Positions 53,001 to 63,599 of a stretch of DNA of 64,000 bases are shown here, piece by piece. The stretch's first letter is position 1, and every line of letters starts with the position of its first letter. The position numbers and the translations under genes were made by a program. The stretch covers positions 1,860,001-1,924,000 of the forward strand of contig JANUWF010001190.1 in assembly GCA_026120185.1 (NCBI GenBank). The letters are read 5' to 3'. Under the pieces are notes generated by a model. The model made no database searches and was not told where the DNA came from. It was given only the letters and a program-made list of their open reading frames with translations. The stretch comes from Voacanga thouarsii. Its lineage: Eukaryota > Streptophyta > Magnoliopsida > Gentianales > Apocynaceae.

Positions 53001-55402
53001 AACAGTACTGCAGATACTAAGATTCTAATAATAATTAAATCTAGTTTTTCTTTCCTGATGCAAGACACAGTCTATACAACAGAAAATTTCAAAACAATTA
53101 TTTCTGTAAAGGGTCAAAAATGGAAGAGAAACATGCCAACACAAAAGATGACCTCTTCTTCTTTTATTTTCCTTAGGGTTGAGGGTACATTACAGGGAAT
53201 AGGAGGCTGAAGCAAGGAAGTGATAGTCATTTTAAAGATGTACTTTCACCACAAACGTCAACTTCTTACCGAACCAAATGCCAATAACCTGAGCCCACTC
53301 TGGGTGCTCTATATACCTACCCGCTTGATAGGCCCGTAAGCCTCAAACTCCCTTTTAATTCGGCTCTCAGTTGTCTCATAATTCTGAAACAAACAATGGT
53401 CAATGAAATTAGAAATAAACTATCAGATCATTGTTAAAAAGCTAATTAACATCAACAAAGAGTAGTAATACTCACAAGCCTAGCTACAAACAGTGTTTTG
53501 TAAGGATCACCAGAAATATTGGGGTCATTATTTGGGTCGTCTGCAAAAAACACAATTGCAATTAGTTAGTAAACCCATAGTACCAATCTCATGGAGCCTA
53601 AAATTATTTAGAAGAAAGAAAGTTAAGACTCACATGTCTTAAAATCCTCGGCAGCTTTTTTTGCACCCTCCTCAAGTCGGATTTTGTGTATTCTAGCTCT
53701 TCTTTGAGCCTATCTTGCAAAAGAATCAACCAAATATTCACATGTAAGAAAGTGAACAGTAGTGAGCTTCTATTTGTGCATGCGCCTGCCCATTTGTTTG
53801 ACGAGGTATAATACTAAATTCAAAAATCATTATGCCACCCAAAAAATGCAACGACACTTAGAAGATTGACCTGTTAGTAGCAATGGCATGCAAGCAATTC
53901 ACCCACTATTTGCATTCCAATATGCAGCATATCATATCATGCAAAAAATCTAACCACTCTCAACAACAAACCTGAAAATCAAAGTATAAGCTACTACATC
54001 TCTAAAACTAACTTCCCATATTACTATTTTGAGTTACTAGTACAACAATCAAGTAACACATCTGTCATCAACCAAAGCAACGAAAGCTGTTGAGCATGGA
54101 AAAGAGAAAAAAAGGGAAAATCATGTTTGCAACTAGATAGCATTAATCATAAATCCAATGGACAAAAAATTCCATTAAAAGCTAACAGAGCCTTTACAGA
54201 TGCACTGTAACTAGAGATTCTATCCACAAACCTCTGACAGGTCAGCATGAAACTGGCAAAGATAGAAGACAAAGGAATCACCCAATGCAACCATCTAATA
54301 ACAACATATATAAACCTGGAAGTAGCAAAGCTGATGCAGGCAGAAATCTCAAGACACAGAAAGCCCTATCAATCTATTAAATATTGTGGAAAGTGATGAT
54401 GTCATAAACTATACAAATGTTTTAAGAATAGATCTTGTCAACATAACAATTATAAAATGATACTTTAATAAGAAAGGTTTGCTCTAGCAGAAAACCATTA
54501 ACTTCAAATTTTGTACAATAGAGACACATACAGGAGTTTCAGCTTCCCGTATGGGCGGAGCATATTCAGGGTCCCCAGGCTCAGCAAAATTGCTAACAAA
54601 TTGCGCCATTCCTGTTATGTGGAAACCAAGCAAAGTACTGAGTGGCACAAAAGAGAGGAAAGTCTAAATATCTGACATCAGGATTAAAAAAAAAATCAGT
54701 TTCCAATAAGCAACTAACGACCTGTATAACCAGGGCATTTTCTCTTCTCCGGAGGTGGTTTAAATTCCAGAGGAGGCCGGGGCTCAAATAGCTTCAGAAG
54801 ATTTGCTGTTAAGCCAGTTGGATGACTTTGACCAATCTGCATTCCATAAAACCAAACGAATGAAGCAAAAACCAGAAAAATACGACAGGAGATGAGTGCA
54901 CAATTTATAAGGAGCAATTGAATAACAAACATTTACTTTTTAGCCTTCCGCACCAAAAAATCAATGAGATTCTTTTGAAAAGACAACTATGGTAACAAGA
55001 CAATATCAGTTTACAACTCTACACTCAGCACATCAAACGAAATGATTTACTCAATAAATTGGAAATGGAACTGGTAAGAGATTTAATAACAAAAACAATC
55101 ACAATGAATAATGTTAATTAACCATTCGACAGCAACTCAATCAAATCAGCTAATATCAAACCCTAAAACAATCCTCCACTCGGAGCGAATAACCAGCTAA
55201 GTTATCCGAATTAAACATAGAAAATTAAATTGACCCCAAAAAAAAAAAAAAACCTAAAAGCAAAACAGTTAAAGAGATCCATAGCTGGAGTTTCGAACAG
55301 TACCAATTTCAGTTGCATAACATTTGCCCGATTCTGTGCCTTAGTCCGAGCTTGAACAGCGGCGTTCTGGTTGCGCATCAAAGCGTCATTGTAGTCCCCC
55401 AT
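50003..55402 (-). CDS. U1-70K: U1 small nuclear ribonucleoprotein 70 kDa (U1-70K)
   Basis: Ten exons join in phase on the minus strand: 55402-55304, 54836-54722, 54611-54532, 53709-53634, 53540-53476, 53383-53321, 51804-51723, 51612-51450, 51247-51182, 50728-50003. The start [20 protein letters not shown] and the N-terminal part with [18 protein letters not shown] are family-typical. The RNA recognition motif has RNP2 LFVARL (about 140-145) and RNP1 RGYAFIEY (about 179-186), followed by the glycine-rich [11 protein letters not shown] and an RE/RD/RS-rich tail. U1-70K binds U1 snRNA stem-loop I and takes part in 5' splice-site choice. In exon 10 the RD-repeat frame is broken near 50563-50564 by an apparent 1-nt deletion. 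Without it the protein would be about 511 aa ending at 50003; as read, the frame runs on to 49960 with a V/I/T-rich tail. Intron 6 (51805-53320, 1.5 kb) is the longest. Confidence 0.93.
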
Positions 55403-55623
55403 CGTTTCCCAGAAACGGTTTCTCGACGGGTTAGGGTTTCTGTGGACGTGTATTTGAAATCAATGCGAGAATTGGAAAATCAGACGACGGGAATAAGTTG
55501 CAGCGGACGGCAAGCCTTGGAGATCTCGGGATGTTGTTCTCGGAGTGAAGTTGAGAACGGAGAGAAACTGAAAGCTGGAACATAGATCCTCTACGGAGAG
55601 AAACAGAGGGGGTTTTTGGTACG

Positions 55624-55642
55624 ACTATATATATACCATTGG
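55624..55642 (-). promoter_or_regulatory. Candidate TATA box of U1-70K
   Basis: GGTATATATATAGTCG on the minus strand lies about 230 bp upstream of the ATG, in a suitable place for a core promoter. There is no transcript evidence. Confidence 0.4.
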
Positions 55643-55861
55643 CGGACGAGGGGGATTTGAGTCTGTTAACTCGTAACTCGTCCGACCGAGTCGGTCACGA
55701 GTCACGAGTATTTTCTTTTTTCTTTTTGTTTTTTAAGAAAAATATTTTTATTCGATTATATTTGGAGTAAATAATAAAATTAGAAAATTTAATGTGAAAA
55801 TTCACATATTTTATCTTTGTATTGATGAATGATGATTGAATCCAATTGAACATGTCAAAAT

Positions 55862-56227
55862 TGTTATGAATATTTTAAAATTATTGGAAACTCCATTAAT
55901 TAGTGGAGGCTCCACTAATTATGAATTTATATGAATTATTAAAGAAATTTTTATGGATGTCCATCATTTAGTGGAGACACCACTAATTAAGATTAGTGGA
56001 AGATGATGTATGCCATAGTGTATTTCACTAATTAGAGTTCTATAAATAGAGCTATTCTCTAAACTTGTAATACACAATTATTTTTGTGAAAGAAATATTA
56101 GTGAAAGAAAGATTAGAGAAAATTGTGAGAGAAAATAAATGGAGAAATTCTTGTGCAAAGAATAGTTAGAATTTTCTTAGTGTGTAGTGTATAGATTTTA
56201 TTCTAACACTACCCAAATTTTATAATA
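55862..56227 (+). repeat. 5' LTR of copia element 3
   Basis: It starts TGTTATGAATATT and ends TATAATA (TA in place of the usual CA). It contains the same TATAAATA box and GAAAGATTAG repeats as the other LTRs. Confidence 0.92.
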
Positions 56228-56825
56228 CGTTATCCGTACGAATCTCTACCAGTATTAAAGTCAAATGACAGGTACGCATTTATTAATTTTTATGGCTAAA
56301 CTCAAATTTATAACCCTTGATATTTCTGATGGGTTCTCAATATAAAAATGTATCTAAATGTTGAAAAGAAAAATTTGACCACCTGAAGATGGTCGTACTA
56401 TCAACTGCACGGTATGAATGATTGCACCTGAAGTTGCAAGATTTTAAAACCGTGAACTCCGCAATGTATAAAAAAAATTATATCTCAGTTAAAATTATGC
56501 GGAGAAAAAGTTATTGATGAAGATATATTGGAAAAATTCTCCACTTTTCATGCATCAAATATTGTCTTGTAGCAACAATATCGAGAAAAAGAGTATCCAA
56601 AGTTGACAAATTTAACATGAGTTATTATTGAGAAATCATGAAGTCAGATGAACTGGCTCAACAGCACTCTCAGAAGTGAATGCTGTTAGCTCCAGTAGAA
56701 GCCATCGTTATAATCGTTCTAGTCGTAGTTGTGGCAGTGACTGTGGTTATGGTCATGGACACACTCGATATTTCCCTTATCACAGAGAAATACTGGCCAC
56801 CTGAAGTGAAATAGAAAAGGAAAAT
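56228..56825 (+). pseudogene. gag: copia element 3 gag remnant
   Basis: This is a strongly reduced gag. It keeps the CACCTGAAGATGGTCGTACT block, a region with a TAG one codon before the position of the TAA in elements 1 and 2 (near 56571), and the SRSHRYNRS-type basic part up to the capture junction. Large deletions removed the N-terminal half. Confidence 0.8.
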
Positions 56826-58258
56826 GATATTTCCATTAATAATAAGCATCAAATCTTTTATTCATATCACTAGTGTTCACATGAACTTGAGGATACATGT
56901 TTGTAGTTGCTCTTTTGCAATTGAGCTGACAAATTTAAGATGAATGTTTGTAATTGTTCTTTTTCAATATTTACATTAGAGGAAGACAAACAATTAGCAA
57001 TTATGGACTTCAACTCCTCTTCTTTGGCATCCTCTTCCTTTTCCTTTCCTTTTAAGTCAGCATCTAGACTAGCAGTAGAATTAGCCATGAAGTTACTGTG
57101 AAATGAGTCTTGAGATTTTATGATCCCCTTAAGTTTATTATACTTAAGTTTCTCATTATATTTGGCCTTGAAGCATACTTGTCTCCATTTATGTGTTTGA
57201 TCCTCTAACTGCGTATCAAGACTTTCTTCCACCAATTGTTTTTCACATTCCAGTATCTCAATGGCTTCTTTCAACTTCTTCTCAGCCATATGTCCTCCTT
57301 CTTTTTTATTTTGCATCTCCTGTAAATCGAAGTGATATCATCGGTTATTTATTTATAAATCTTTCATAGTTTCATACTTGCAAATTATAAGTGTGTGTGT
57401 GAGAGAACCTGAACATTCTGGATTAGAGTTTCCAAGCTCATCAACTTCCTGTGAGGCCATTGACGAATTCCTAACTCCCTACATCTTTTCTTGAGACGGG
57501 TTATGCCAATATTCAGTTCTTTGGCCGCGCTCTTGATTGGCAAGTAAAAGTACTGCGAAATGGTTTCTCTTGATAGTGACTGGGAGTTATTGCCCTTTTT
57601 CTCTCTCTGCCTCTTAATCCTTTTATTCTCTATAGGAATTTCGTCTGAAATAATATCTTAAACTTCGATATTATGCATGTCATGGGTCCTCACTCCGACT
57701 TCATTACCAATACCACTCATTATTTCTCCTAGAAAAAGAAAAACAATATTAGTAAAGATAATACCATTCAAAATTCATGTTTGAATATATGATAATTTGG
57801 AATCATATTTTGGCTTTGTTCAAAATCCATTAAGGAGTAGAAAGGATCATGCACAAGTATATCCTCATTCAGAGGAATAGTATCAAGAGGAACAGCATCA
57901 AAAGTAGTATTGCATTGGCAGATCAAATTGATCTCAAGCAGTATGTTCACTGATTTACATCAAAACAAACCAAAAGATAGTTTAATTTTATTATCAAGCA
58001 CACTGAAAAAAAAAGGAAGCTCTTAAAGGTATTTCACCTGAAATTAGGAGGAAGCGGTTGGCTTGGAAAGGACAACATATTAAAATCTTCTGCGTTAGAA
58101 TTAGGAGGAAGCGGTTGGCTTAGAAAGGAAAATACATCAAAATCTGCTGCAGAAACCAAGTCAAAATTTGACCATGTCTCAAATGAATTACGAGTCTCCA
58201 TATCTGCTTTGTGGTTTTTATTTTTTATGTTTACTAATGACTGATGATTAAGATATAT

Positions 58259-58297
<39 letters not shown>

Positions 58298-58480
58298 TCT
58301 GTATGAGAAAGAAGAAGAGGTAAATGGTAGGTAGAGGGTCGGAAGAGAAGAAAAGACAAGAGAAAAAGAGAAAAAGTCGGTACCGGGAAGAGAAAAAAAA
58401 AAGGGAGATTTTTATAATAAATGTCTTGGCATTTCCTACTTGTCATCATGTTCTTACATTTCCTTTTCTTTTTCATTATT
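56826..58480 (-). other. Captured RKD gene segment in element 3 (capture limits)
   Basis: The gag-side junction at about 56825 and the pol-side junction at about 58480 (CTATTATTCCCTAAATTAGG) are the same as in element 2 within a few bases. The segment includes the RKD upstream region with a (TA)n run at 58262-58294, the exons and a short 3' piece. Confidence 0.83.
56870..58201 (-). pseudogene. RKD: RKD-type RWP-RK transcription factor gene, captured copy B
   Basis: On the minus strand the ATG at 58201 opens exon 1 (METRNSFETWSNFD, two FSFxSQPLPPN repeats). Exon 2 is near 57950-57790 (DPFYSLMDFEQSQNM), exon 3 near 57735-57415 (RWP-RK domain), and exon 4 is 57320-56870, which is fully open and encodes a lysine/glutamate-rich C terminus (GKEKEEDAKEEELKSIIANC) ending SSSCEH. 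Damage differs from copy A: a TAA lies in exon 3 before the RWP-RK domain (near 57658), and the domain motif reads RQWPHRK, losing the first arginine of RWPxRK. Introns are kept, and the orientation is opposite to the retroelement. Confidence 0.88.
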
Positions 58481-60165
58481 CTATTATTCCCTAAATTAGG
58501 AGGAGAACAGAAACAGTATAAGAAAGATATTGATTTGACAACATCATAAATTATCTTGATCCGCATACAAACGTGTGTGAACTTGAAGTTCAACAATATA
58601 ATGCATTTGTAAAGCATTGCAAATCAAATGTCAGACGCTTTTGTTGACTCCAGAAGAGTAACAAAATCGCATATTTCAGCTATAGATGCTCCTATTCAAC
58701 TTGAAGTTCCAATAGAACAAAAGATTATATCTATAGCTGCTGAGCCAAAAACACACCAGAAGCGTGGCCGACCTCTTGGTTCTAAAGATAAAAATCCTCG
58801 AAAGAAAAGAGGATTAAATGTTCCAGATATTCATATTGATGACAAAGAATCAAAAGTTGATGAAAGTAATATTGAAATTTTTATCCATTATACCACTTCC
58901 GGTAGAAGTTGAAATCGGATAAAAACTGTTATTGATAATATATTTGCATCCAATATATCTCTTGATGTTATACATGATAATGATGATCCTGAACCAATAT
59001 CAGTTGATGAATGTCGGCATAGAAAAGATTGGCTGCAATGGAAAGATGCGATTCAATCGGAGTAAAATGCACTGACAAAACGTGAAGTCTTCAAACTGCA
59101 GTTCGAACACCAGAAGGTGTACAACGTATTGGCTACTAATGGATATTTGTGCGAAAACGCAATGAAAATAAATCATACGATATAAAGCACGGTTAGTAGC
59201 CAAAGGTTTTTCACAAAGATCAGAAATCATTATATGGCCTGAAACCATCTAGGCGCATGTGATTCAATCATCTTAGTGAATAGTGATTGAAAGCGGGATT
59301 TAAAAATGACCAGGTATGTCCATGTGTTTTTATTAAAAAATTTGATTCTAAATTTGTTATATTAGCTATATATGTTGATGATATTAATCTTATTGGAACT
59401 CCTGAAGAGTTCCAAGAAACAATTGATTATTCAACATCAAGGATGGTCGTAAAATTACACTTTGCCTTGGTTTACAAATTGAACATTTGGCAAATAGAAC
59501 ATTTATTCAACATATATAACAAAAGTTCTAAAAAGATTTGGCATGGACAAAGTACATCCATTGAGTATTCCAATGATCGTCCGGTCATTAAATGTGAATA
59601 AAGATCTTTTCCAACCTCAAGAAGAGGATGAAGAACTTCTTGATCCTGAAGTACCATATCTCGTGCAATTAGTGCACTGATGTATCTTGCTAACAATACA
59701 CGACCTAATATTACCTTTGCTGTTAATTTATTAGCAAGATTTAGTTCTTCACCAACACGATGACATTAGAATGGAATTAAACAAGTCCTCCGATATCTCC
59801 AAGCAGCTACTTCTTCAAATTATGCTGAAATTACAGCTATTCATGAAGCAAGTAGAGAATGATTCATTATATCCAAGAAAGTTGTGGATTATCATATATC
59901 AGAGATATTCTAACTCCTCTTTATGAAGAGAATGCAGCTTGCATAGCGCAATTACGAGGATGATATATTAAAGGAGATCGTACACAACATAGGTCACCAA
60001 ACTCCAAAAGAAATGTAAAATTGATGTGCTACAAATTCGGTCATGTGACAACCTCGCAGATATTTTCATGAAGATTTTACCGACTGCAATATTTGAGAAG
60101 TTGATATATAAAATCGGTATGCGTCGGTTTAAAAATTTAAATGAATCATCTCATCAGGGGGAGTA
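58481..60165 (+). pseudogene. pol: copia element 3 pol remnant (reverse transcriptase, RNase H)
   Basis: The linker (58628-58912, GRPLGSKDKNPRKK) and the start of reverse transcriptase are followed by a deletion near 59210, where the first third of the domain is missing. The YVDD box at about 59370 and RNase H pieces follow, up to a CDNLADIF-type tail near 60050 and a stop near 60165. Many stops and small deletions are present. Protease and integrase core are absent. Confidence 0.88.
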
Positions 60166-60291
60166 ATAAGCAGACATATAGAATAGTGTACTATTTTTCC
60201 TTCACTAGATTTTTTTTCCCACTGAGTTTTTATCTAGTAAGGTTTTAACGAAGCATATTCTTTATATAATGGATGGACATCCAAGGGGGAG

Positions 60292-60643
60292 TGTTATGAA
60301 TATCTTAAAATTATTGGAAACTTCATTAATTAGTGGAGGCTTCACTAATTATGGATTTATGTGAATTATTAGAGAAGATTTTTATGGATGTCCACAATTT
60401 AGTGGAGACACCACTAATTAAGATTAGTGGAAGATGATGTATGCCATGATGTATTCCATTAATTAGAGCTCTATAAATAGAGATATTCTCTAAACTTGTA
60501 ATACACCATTATTTTTGTGAAAGAAAGATTAGAGAAAATTGTGAGAGAAAAGAAAGAGAGAAATTCTTGTGCAAAGAATAGTTAGAATTTTCTTAGTGTG
60601 TAGTGTGTAGATTTTATTCTAACACTACCCAAATTTTATAATA
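60292..60643 (+). repeat. 3' LTR of copia element 3
   Basis: A polypurine tract at 60281-60291 precedes it. It starts TGTTATGAATATC and ends TATAATA, and is followed by AAAAT. Confidence 0.92.
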
Positions 60644-61049
60644 AAAATTACTTTTTCTTTTGTTTTTTCTCCCAATTGTCCCGTAGAAAATGAATTTATT
60701 AAAAAAAATATAAATATAAATATAAATATTTTGAAGCTGAGATGGCTAACAAGGAATAAAATGATATGCAAAGTAACTTTAAAGGCTGTTTAATATTCCT
60801 TTTATTAACTAATATCCATCATCTATTGTAAATTTTATATAGATTAAGAAATTTATAGGATTAGTTTGGATGCCCGTGCTCCGCACGGTTTAAAATTTTA
60901 ATATTTTATTTATTTATATTTATTAGTTTATTTTGTAAATTTTGTATGAAAAAATTAGTTTAATTTTTATGGGAATTTTTATTATTTAAATGTAGTTGGT
61001 AATGTAGGTTGTAATTTTAATTTAAAAATAATTAAATTGTTGATTTAAT
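60644..61049. other. AT-rich spacer with a short GC hairpin
   Basis: No gene is seen. At 60874-60888 CCGTGC-TCC-GCACGG forms a hairpin, a style often found just inside the 5' end of plant Helitrons (TC...CCCGTGC...GCACGG). Confidence 0.45.
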
Positions 61050-61064
61050 TTGAAGTTTAATTTG

Positions 61065-61415
61065 AAGTTTTTGATGGTCGGCTATGCTGCACTGTTAGGA
61101 CCAAATGGGAGCATAATATTATCATATTATTACGTGGTGCATAGAAAAAAATTAAGCATCAAAGAATTGTATTCTATAAGTCCCTTCGAGGCTTATTTTT
61201 ATTCAGGTGGATACAATTTGGCAGCCTCAACAGCTTTCAGCTTTACTTCTGGGGATTTTGCCAGTGATTCCAGGTTTCTTGCACAAGATTGGAATTTTGA
61301 GATCAGTCCTAGAGTCATTGGCGTTTGTTTATAACAATGCTTACAATTTTTCTGATGCACTAAGAAAATTTACAAGCAAGAAGCATTTATTTCATACTGG
61401 GAATTTTGGAACATA
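61065..61415 (+). pseudogene. NCS1-type nucleobase transporter (PLUTO-like) C-terminal fragment
   Basis: The first part reads [20 protein letters not shown] and KLSIKELYS, then [10 protein letters not shown]. After a frameshift near 61215 it goes on [20 protein letters not shown] and FVYNNAYNF. This is the order of the last membrane segments of plant NCS1 (uracil/purine) transporters. The rest of the gene is missing, and there are no splice sites of note. Confidence 0.75.
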
Positions 61416-61509
61416 ACACAAATTCTTATACTCTAACAAACGAACTAATTAACCAAAGGCAAGATAAAACCTACAAAAGCTATCAACCACGGCAGTGATT
61501 TGAGAGACC

Positions 61510-61590
61510 AACTCACCAGTCACTGCATCCCTCACATTGAACCATTAGGTCATCGGGATTGTAAGGCATTTCACACTTATAGAACCTGCC
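61510..61590 (-). pseudogene. EBS/SHL-type PHD-finger exon fragment
   Basis: After an acceptor (TATGGCAG) near 61590 the minus strand reads FYKCEMPYNPDDLMV and QCEGCSDW up to a GT donor (GTGAGT). This is the first half of the PHD finger of the BAH-PHD histone readers EBS and SHL. Only this exon is found, so it is a captured fragment. Confidence 0.75.
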
Positions 61591-61984
61591 ATATCAAGAT
61601 ACGCAAGGATACTCAGACCCATGAGCTCAGATAACAATACTTAAAAATGTCCTAATCAAGGCAAAAATAGATCGATGACATCATAACAACATGACAAATA
61701 GATATCACTTAACAAACAAACTCAGATCCACTAAGAAAGAATACACAGAAGAAAAGAAATGGTGAAACAAACAATTGGACAATATCACTAACTTAAATAA
61801 CAGCAGGCTTGCATGTCTACCGGGGGAAAAAATGGCAGCATTTTTAGAGTGCATTCCAGCATTTTTAGAGTCCATATATGAAGTTCAATAATCCAGATAG
61901 CGTCAACTGCAGAACAAATATATCTTTGTTAGACTGATATGCTTTCGTGATTGCTTTCAAGGTTTTTAATTTCACAGAGAGAAC

Positions 61985-62196
61985 TTAGAGGTACCAACCT
62001 TATTGTTGCCATTGTTGTCGGGATCCTGGCTGAGCTGCCGATCATGCATCTCCACGCTACAATCGATATCTTCAATGACAATTATTGACCTATTCGTGGT
62101 GGAGACCAAAATTCTCCTCAATTCTAAGTTCGAATACAAACTGGTAAGCTCCAAATCATATATGTCAAACTGCAAATAATTGGCCACCACGAACAA
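61985..62196 (-). pseudogene. AAA-ATPase (AATP1-like) fragment
   Basis: The peptide reads VANYLQFDIYDLELTSLYSN, LRRILVSTTNRS and the Walker B IIVIEDIDCSVE, as in plant BCS1/AATP1-type mitochondrial or ER AAA-ATPases. The Walker A region that should precede it is absent. It is a fragment only. Confidence 0.8.
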
Positions 62197-62687
62197 ATCA
62201 GAAACTCCACTTTAATAAAACTCATATAAACAATAGATAGCAAGAAACCTCATTCTACGAAACTCAGAAACTTCATTCTATAGCAAGAAACTTTATAAAA
62301 CTCATATAAAACTCAGAAACTTGTTATTAGATGAATTAAACAATAGATAGTATAGACATTAATAAATCTTTATGAAAGTAGAGATCCTTAAAACTCATAT
62401 ATCAATTGAGTTAAATTTGAATCAATGGAGGATGTGGAATTCATTGATAAAAAGGAAAAAAAAAACATTAGTAATCCACAGAAAGTCGAAGGAAGGCAAT
62501 AATTGTTAACAGTAAACTCATAAAGCAGAAAAATTACGGAAATAACAGAGTTAGATCACTCACATTATAAAATAGAAGGAGGGAAAAAAAACAAACACTC
62601 AGAAACTCCACTTTAGAATAGAACTACATAAAATTCCTAAAAGGAAAAGAATGGCACATAGCCTTTTCGAGTCACTTACCTAAATGC

Positions 62688-62757
62688 AGGCTCTGCAAAG
62701 AAAGGCATTATTCGCCCTATAATTGGCAGAACAGCAACGGCCTTTCCTTGATAAAAC
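62688..62757 (-). other. Unidentified exon-like segment
   Basis: On the minus strand an open stretch reads GKAVAVLPIIGRIMPFFAEP and ends at an ideal donor (TTTAG|GTAAGT). It looks like another captured exon, from a gene I do not recognise. Confidence 0.35.
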
Positions 62758-63067
62758 ACTCATTTAAAATTTCTTTGCAGTGCGTGTTAATAGTTTTAGT
62801 ACTGCCATAACCTCTCTCTCTTTAGCTGTAAAATTTTTGGCATAATGAAAACATCAAGTCAGATTCAAAGTTTCTCCTATCCTCATAGTAGAATGTAGAT
62901 TCGGTCAACAACATAGAAAGAGAGGGAACCTGAAGGCGAAGGTACGACATAAGCGTGTGTGGAGGAGATTGGGCAAAACAGTGCGAAACTCTGAATTAAC
63001 AGAGTCAGATCTCCTCGGAAACTCCGGCACCGGCGATTGAGGAGTATTATCGAGAGCCTTGTCGCAG

Positions 63068-63355
63068 ATGTCGACGGCACCTTCTAACACCACCTCTTAT
63101 TGGTGCTACCGTTGCACCAGATTTGTTCGGGTCTGGTCCGCCGTTGGTCTACCGTGCTCATCCACGGCGACTTCATTCTACGGTTCGACTAATGGCTACG
63201 GCTCCAGATCCATGACGCCGAGTCGGAACAAGATTGATTCGATGTATTCAAGAGGGTATAATAACCATTCGCCGATTGATTTTCCGTCGGCGGATGAGCT
63301 ATTGGCCGAGCCTGATACGTTGAGATCGAGAGATAGTATATCGGTGACGATCTAA
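63068..63355 (+). CDS. Chimeric ORF: RING-ligase zinc ribbon joined to kinesin-7 N terminus
   Basis: The ORF starts MSTAPSNTTSYWCYRCTRFV, the zinc-ribbon start of RHC2A/RING1-like E3 ligases. After about 28 residues it changes, in frame, to TATSFYGSTNGYGSRSMTPS, ADELLAEPDTLRSRDSISVT, the N-terminal region of plant kinesin-7 proteins just before the motor domain (usually continuing RFRPL). It stops there after about 95 codons. Neither parent domain is complete (only one CxxC pair, no motor). It is either a non-functional capture product or a new small chimeric gene; expression is unknown. Confidence 0.55.
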   Translation: MSTAPSNTTSYWCYRCTRFVRVWSAVGLPCSSTATSFYGSTNGYGSRSMTPSRNKIDSMYSRGYNNHSPIDFPSADELLAEPDTLRSRDSISVTI

Positions 63356-63599
63356 TCAATGCAATGGAAGACCAGAGGATGGTTAGAGGATCGGGAGATA
63401 GGAAGATAGCAAAAGGCCAGAGAATGGTCCATCTTCCAATTCGAGATCTCCAATGGAAGACCAACAAAACAAACAAAGCGATGAATTCTAAAAAATATAA
63501 GGAATTCGAAGCATCTGTTGTAAATATAGCATTAACTCTGAATAAATAAAATCGAGGAATCCAAAATCCTATAAATAACTCATTTCATTCTTATAAAAA

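Larger units (their letters stand above)
55862..60643 (+). mobile_element. Ty1/copia element 3 carrying a captured RKD gene (older copy)
   Basis: A 4,782-bp element is flanked by the target duplication AAAAT (55857-55861 and 60644-60648). LTRs of 366 and 352 bp differ at roughly 20 sites plus a 14-bp deletion (about 5-6%), so it is older than elements 1 and 2. The layout equals that of element 2: short gag remnant, inverted RKD segment (about 56826-58480), then the reverse transcriptase and RNase H remnant. It lies about 460 bp upstream of the U1-70K start codon and points away from it. Confidence 0.93.

Noticed and set aside
63189..63476. 95-codon minus-strand ORF at the right end
   Set aside because: Overlaps the chimeric plus-strand ORF, whose two parts match known families.
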